NCBI GenBank assembly: GCA_021160945.1
Contig: JAGHBQ010000194.1
Coordinates: 1 to 5,803, forward strand
Length of the DNA stretch: 5,803 nt
Source: Thermoplasmata archaeon
GTDB lineage: Archaea > Thermoplasmatota > Thermoplasmata > Thermoplasmatales > Aciduliprofundaceae
Direction: 5' to 3'
In this document: piece by piece, positions 5,574 through 5,803 of the stretch
How positions within the stretch are numbered: position 1 is the first letter of the stretch
How the letters are laid out: every line of letters begins with the position of its first letter
Position numbers and translations under genes: made by a program
The notes under the pieces: generated by a model
Seen by the model: only the letters and a program-made list of their open reading frames with translations
Told to the model about the DNA's origin: nothing
The model's database searches: none

Positions 5574-5639
5574 ATGGCAATAAAGATAATACTTCAATAC
5601 GGGAAAATAAAAGCGAAGGAATATCAGAAGGGTAAGTAA
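5574..5639 (+). CDS. Candidate 21-residue small protein
   Basis: ATG 5574 to TAA 5637-5639 encodes a lysine-rich peptide beginning MAIKIILQYGK, with seven Lys and one Glu, so strongly basic. It has a TATA-like element (5526-5538) and a strong Shine-Dalgarno site (5562-5569) in workable positions, which is why I list it. It could be a real small gene, the tail of the decayed Pcc1-like gene described at 5458-5639, or chance. It has no recognisable domain or membrane segment, and it ends 14 bp short of the convergent endonuclease III stop. Confidence 0.3.
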   Translation: MAIKIILQYGKIKAKEYQKGK

Positions 5640-5653
5640 TCATCATTTATTCC

Positions 5654-5803
5654 CTACAGCTCACGCTGACCTGCCACACCCACTTTTTCTTTATAATATT
5701 TGCAGCAATTCTTGATTGGACAATTCTGGCATTTAGGTGCCACAGGCTTGCATATCGTCCGGCCGAACATTACTAGAAGCTCATTTATATCTCTCCAGTA
5801 TTC
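5654..5803 (-). CDS. nth: Endonuclease III (DNA glycosylase/AP lyase), C-terminal part; 5' end beyond the right edge
   Basis: The last 49 codons of a minus-strand gene end at TAG 5654-5656. Endonuclease III removes oxidised pyrimidines from DNA and cuts the resulting abasic site in base-excision repair. The visible part has the helix before the cluster, 'WRDINELLVMFGRTICKPVA', and the iron-sulfur cluster loop Cys18-x6-Cys25-x2-Cys28-x5-Cys34 (numbered from the first residue in the window), with an extra Cys33. This C-x6-C-x2-C-x5-C spacing is diagnostic of the Nth/MutY-type cluster. The protein ends 15 residues after the last cysteine, so it has a short tail. The helix-hairpin-helix and catalytic Lys/Asp lie outside the window. 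Nth is favoured over MutY because the chain ends right after the cluster, with no MutY C-terminal domain. Confidence 0.88.
   Translation of the reverse strand, partial: EYWRDINELLVMFGRTICKPVAPKCQNCPIKNCCKYYKEKVGVAGQREL

Larger units (their letters stand above)
5458..5639 (+). pseudogene. Possible decayed Pcc1-like gene (KEOPS subunit), tentative
   Basis: Two plus-strand reading frames join into something protein-like. The first (codons in frame with 5458, ending TAA 5557-5559) gives 'KITIFAEIEFEEKKRLKVLG' then INIKSGDDN. The second (frame of 5574, open from about 5553) gives LLIEVINMAIKIILQYGK then IKAKEYQKG. Joined with one shift near 5550 they make strand, helix, 'DN', then a strand hairpin, reminiscent of Pcc1, a small KEOPS subunit needed for the t6A tRNA modification. 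After the TAA at 5637-5639 the same frame continues SSFI, then a stop at 5667-5669. No good start codon is seen: only TTG at 5437 or 5446. The resemblance is from memory of the family, without an alignment, so this is a weak call. It excludes a simple reading of the region as empty. Confidence 0.25.

Noticed and set aside
5684..5692. TTTTTCTTT as a plus-strand terminator for the small ORF
   Set aside because: It lies within the endonuclease III coding region and is explained by its lysine codons; one short T tract is weak evidence.

Overview
The window looks archaeal and probably comes from a thermophilic euryarchaeon. The evidence is a Nop5-type C/D-box RNP protein, archaeal TATA boxes centred about 27 nt upstream of four start codons (the leaderless arrangement), heavy use of AGA/AGG and ATA codons, and AT-rich DNA. 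An Aciduliprofundum/DHVE2-like or other Thermoplasmata-related lineage is my guess. No rRNA or other taxonomic marker is present to confirm it.

Layout, left to right. Positions 1-228 (minus) hold the 5' part of an OsmC-family peroxidase gene whose frame breaks at a seven-A run. A divergent promoter region (229-358) separates it from a two-gene ABC-2 exporter operon (plus): an ATPase (359-1219) and a six-helix permease (1216-2436), overlapping by ATGA. The exporter meets, tail to tail with a 6-bp overlap, a minus-strand operon read from 4110 down to 2431. That operon encodes a double zinc-ribbon protein of unknown function, then Nop5, then a divergent MoaE-like protein. All its genes overlap. 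Upstream of it is a separate minus-strand gene for a membrane-anchored, sequon-rich serpin (4146-5426) with a proline-rich reactive-centre loop. The 227-bp gap at 5427-5653 contains the serpin promoter, a near-perfect 16-bp palindrome beside it, and plus-strand coding debris that may be a decayed Pcc1-like gene or may contain a 21-codon small gene. The right edge is the C-terminus of endonuclease III with its iron-sulfur motif (minus, 5654 to the end).

How the parts work together. The ATPase and permease form one exporter. The zinc-ribbon/Nop5/MoaE operon joins an RNA-modification scaffold to a protein resembling a molybdopterin-synthase subunit, with no fibrillarin gene beside nop5, which is unusual. 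First genes of transcripts appear leaderless, while nop5, moaE and the candidate small ORF have Shine-Dalgarno sequences. I see no CRISPR array, tRNA, rRNA, insertion sequence or phage gene. The most interesting points are the surface serpin with its odd loop, the MoaE-like protein lacking a catalytic lysine, the zinc-ribbon partner of Nop5, and the broken or recoded genes at the two ends.
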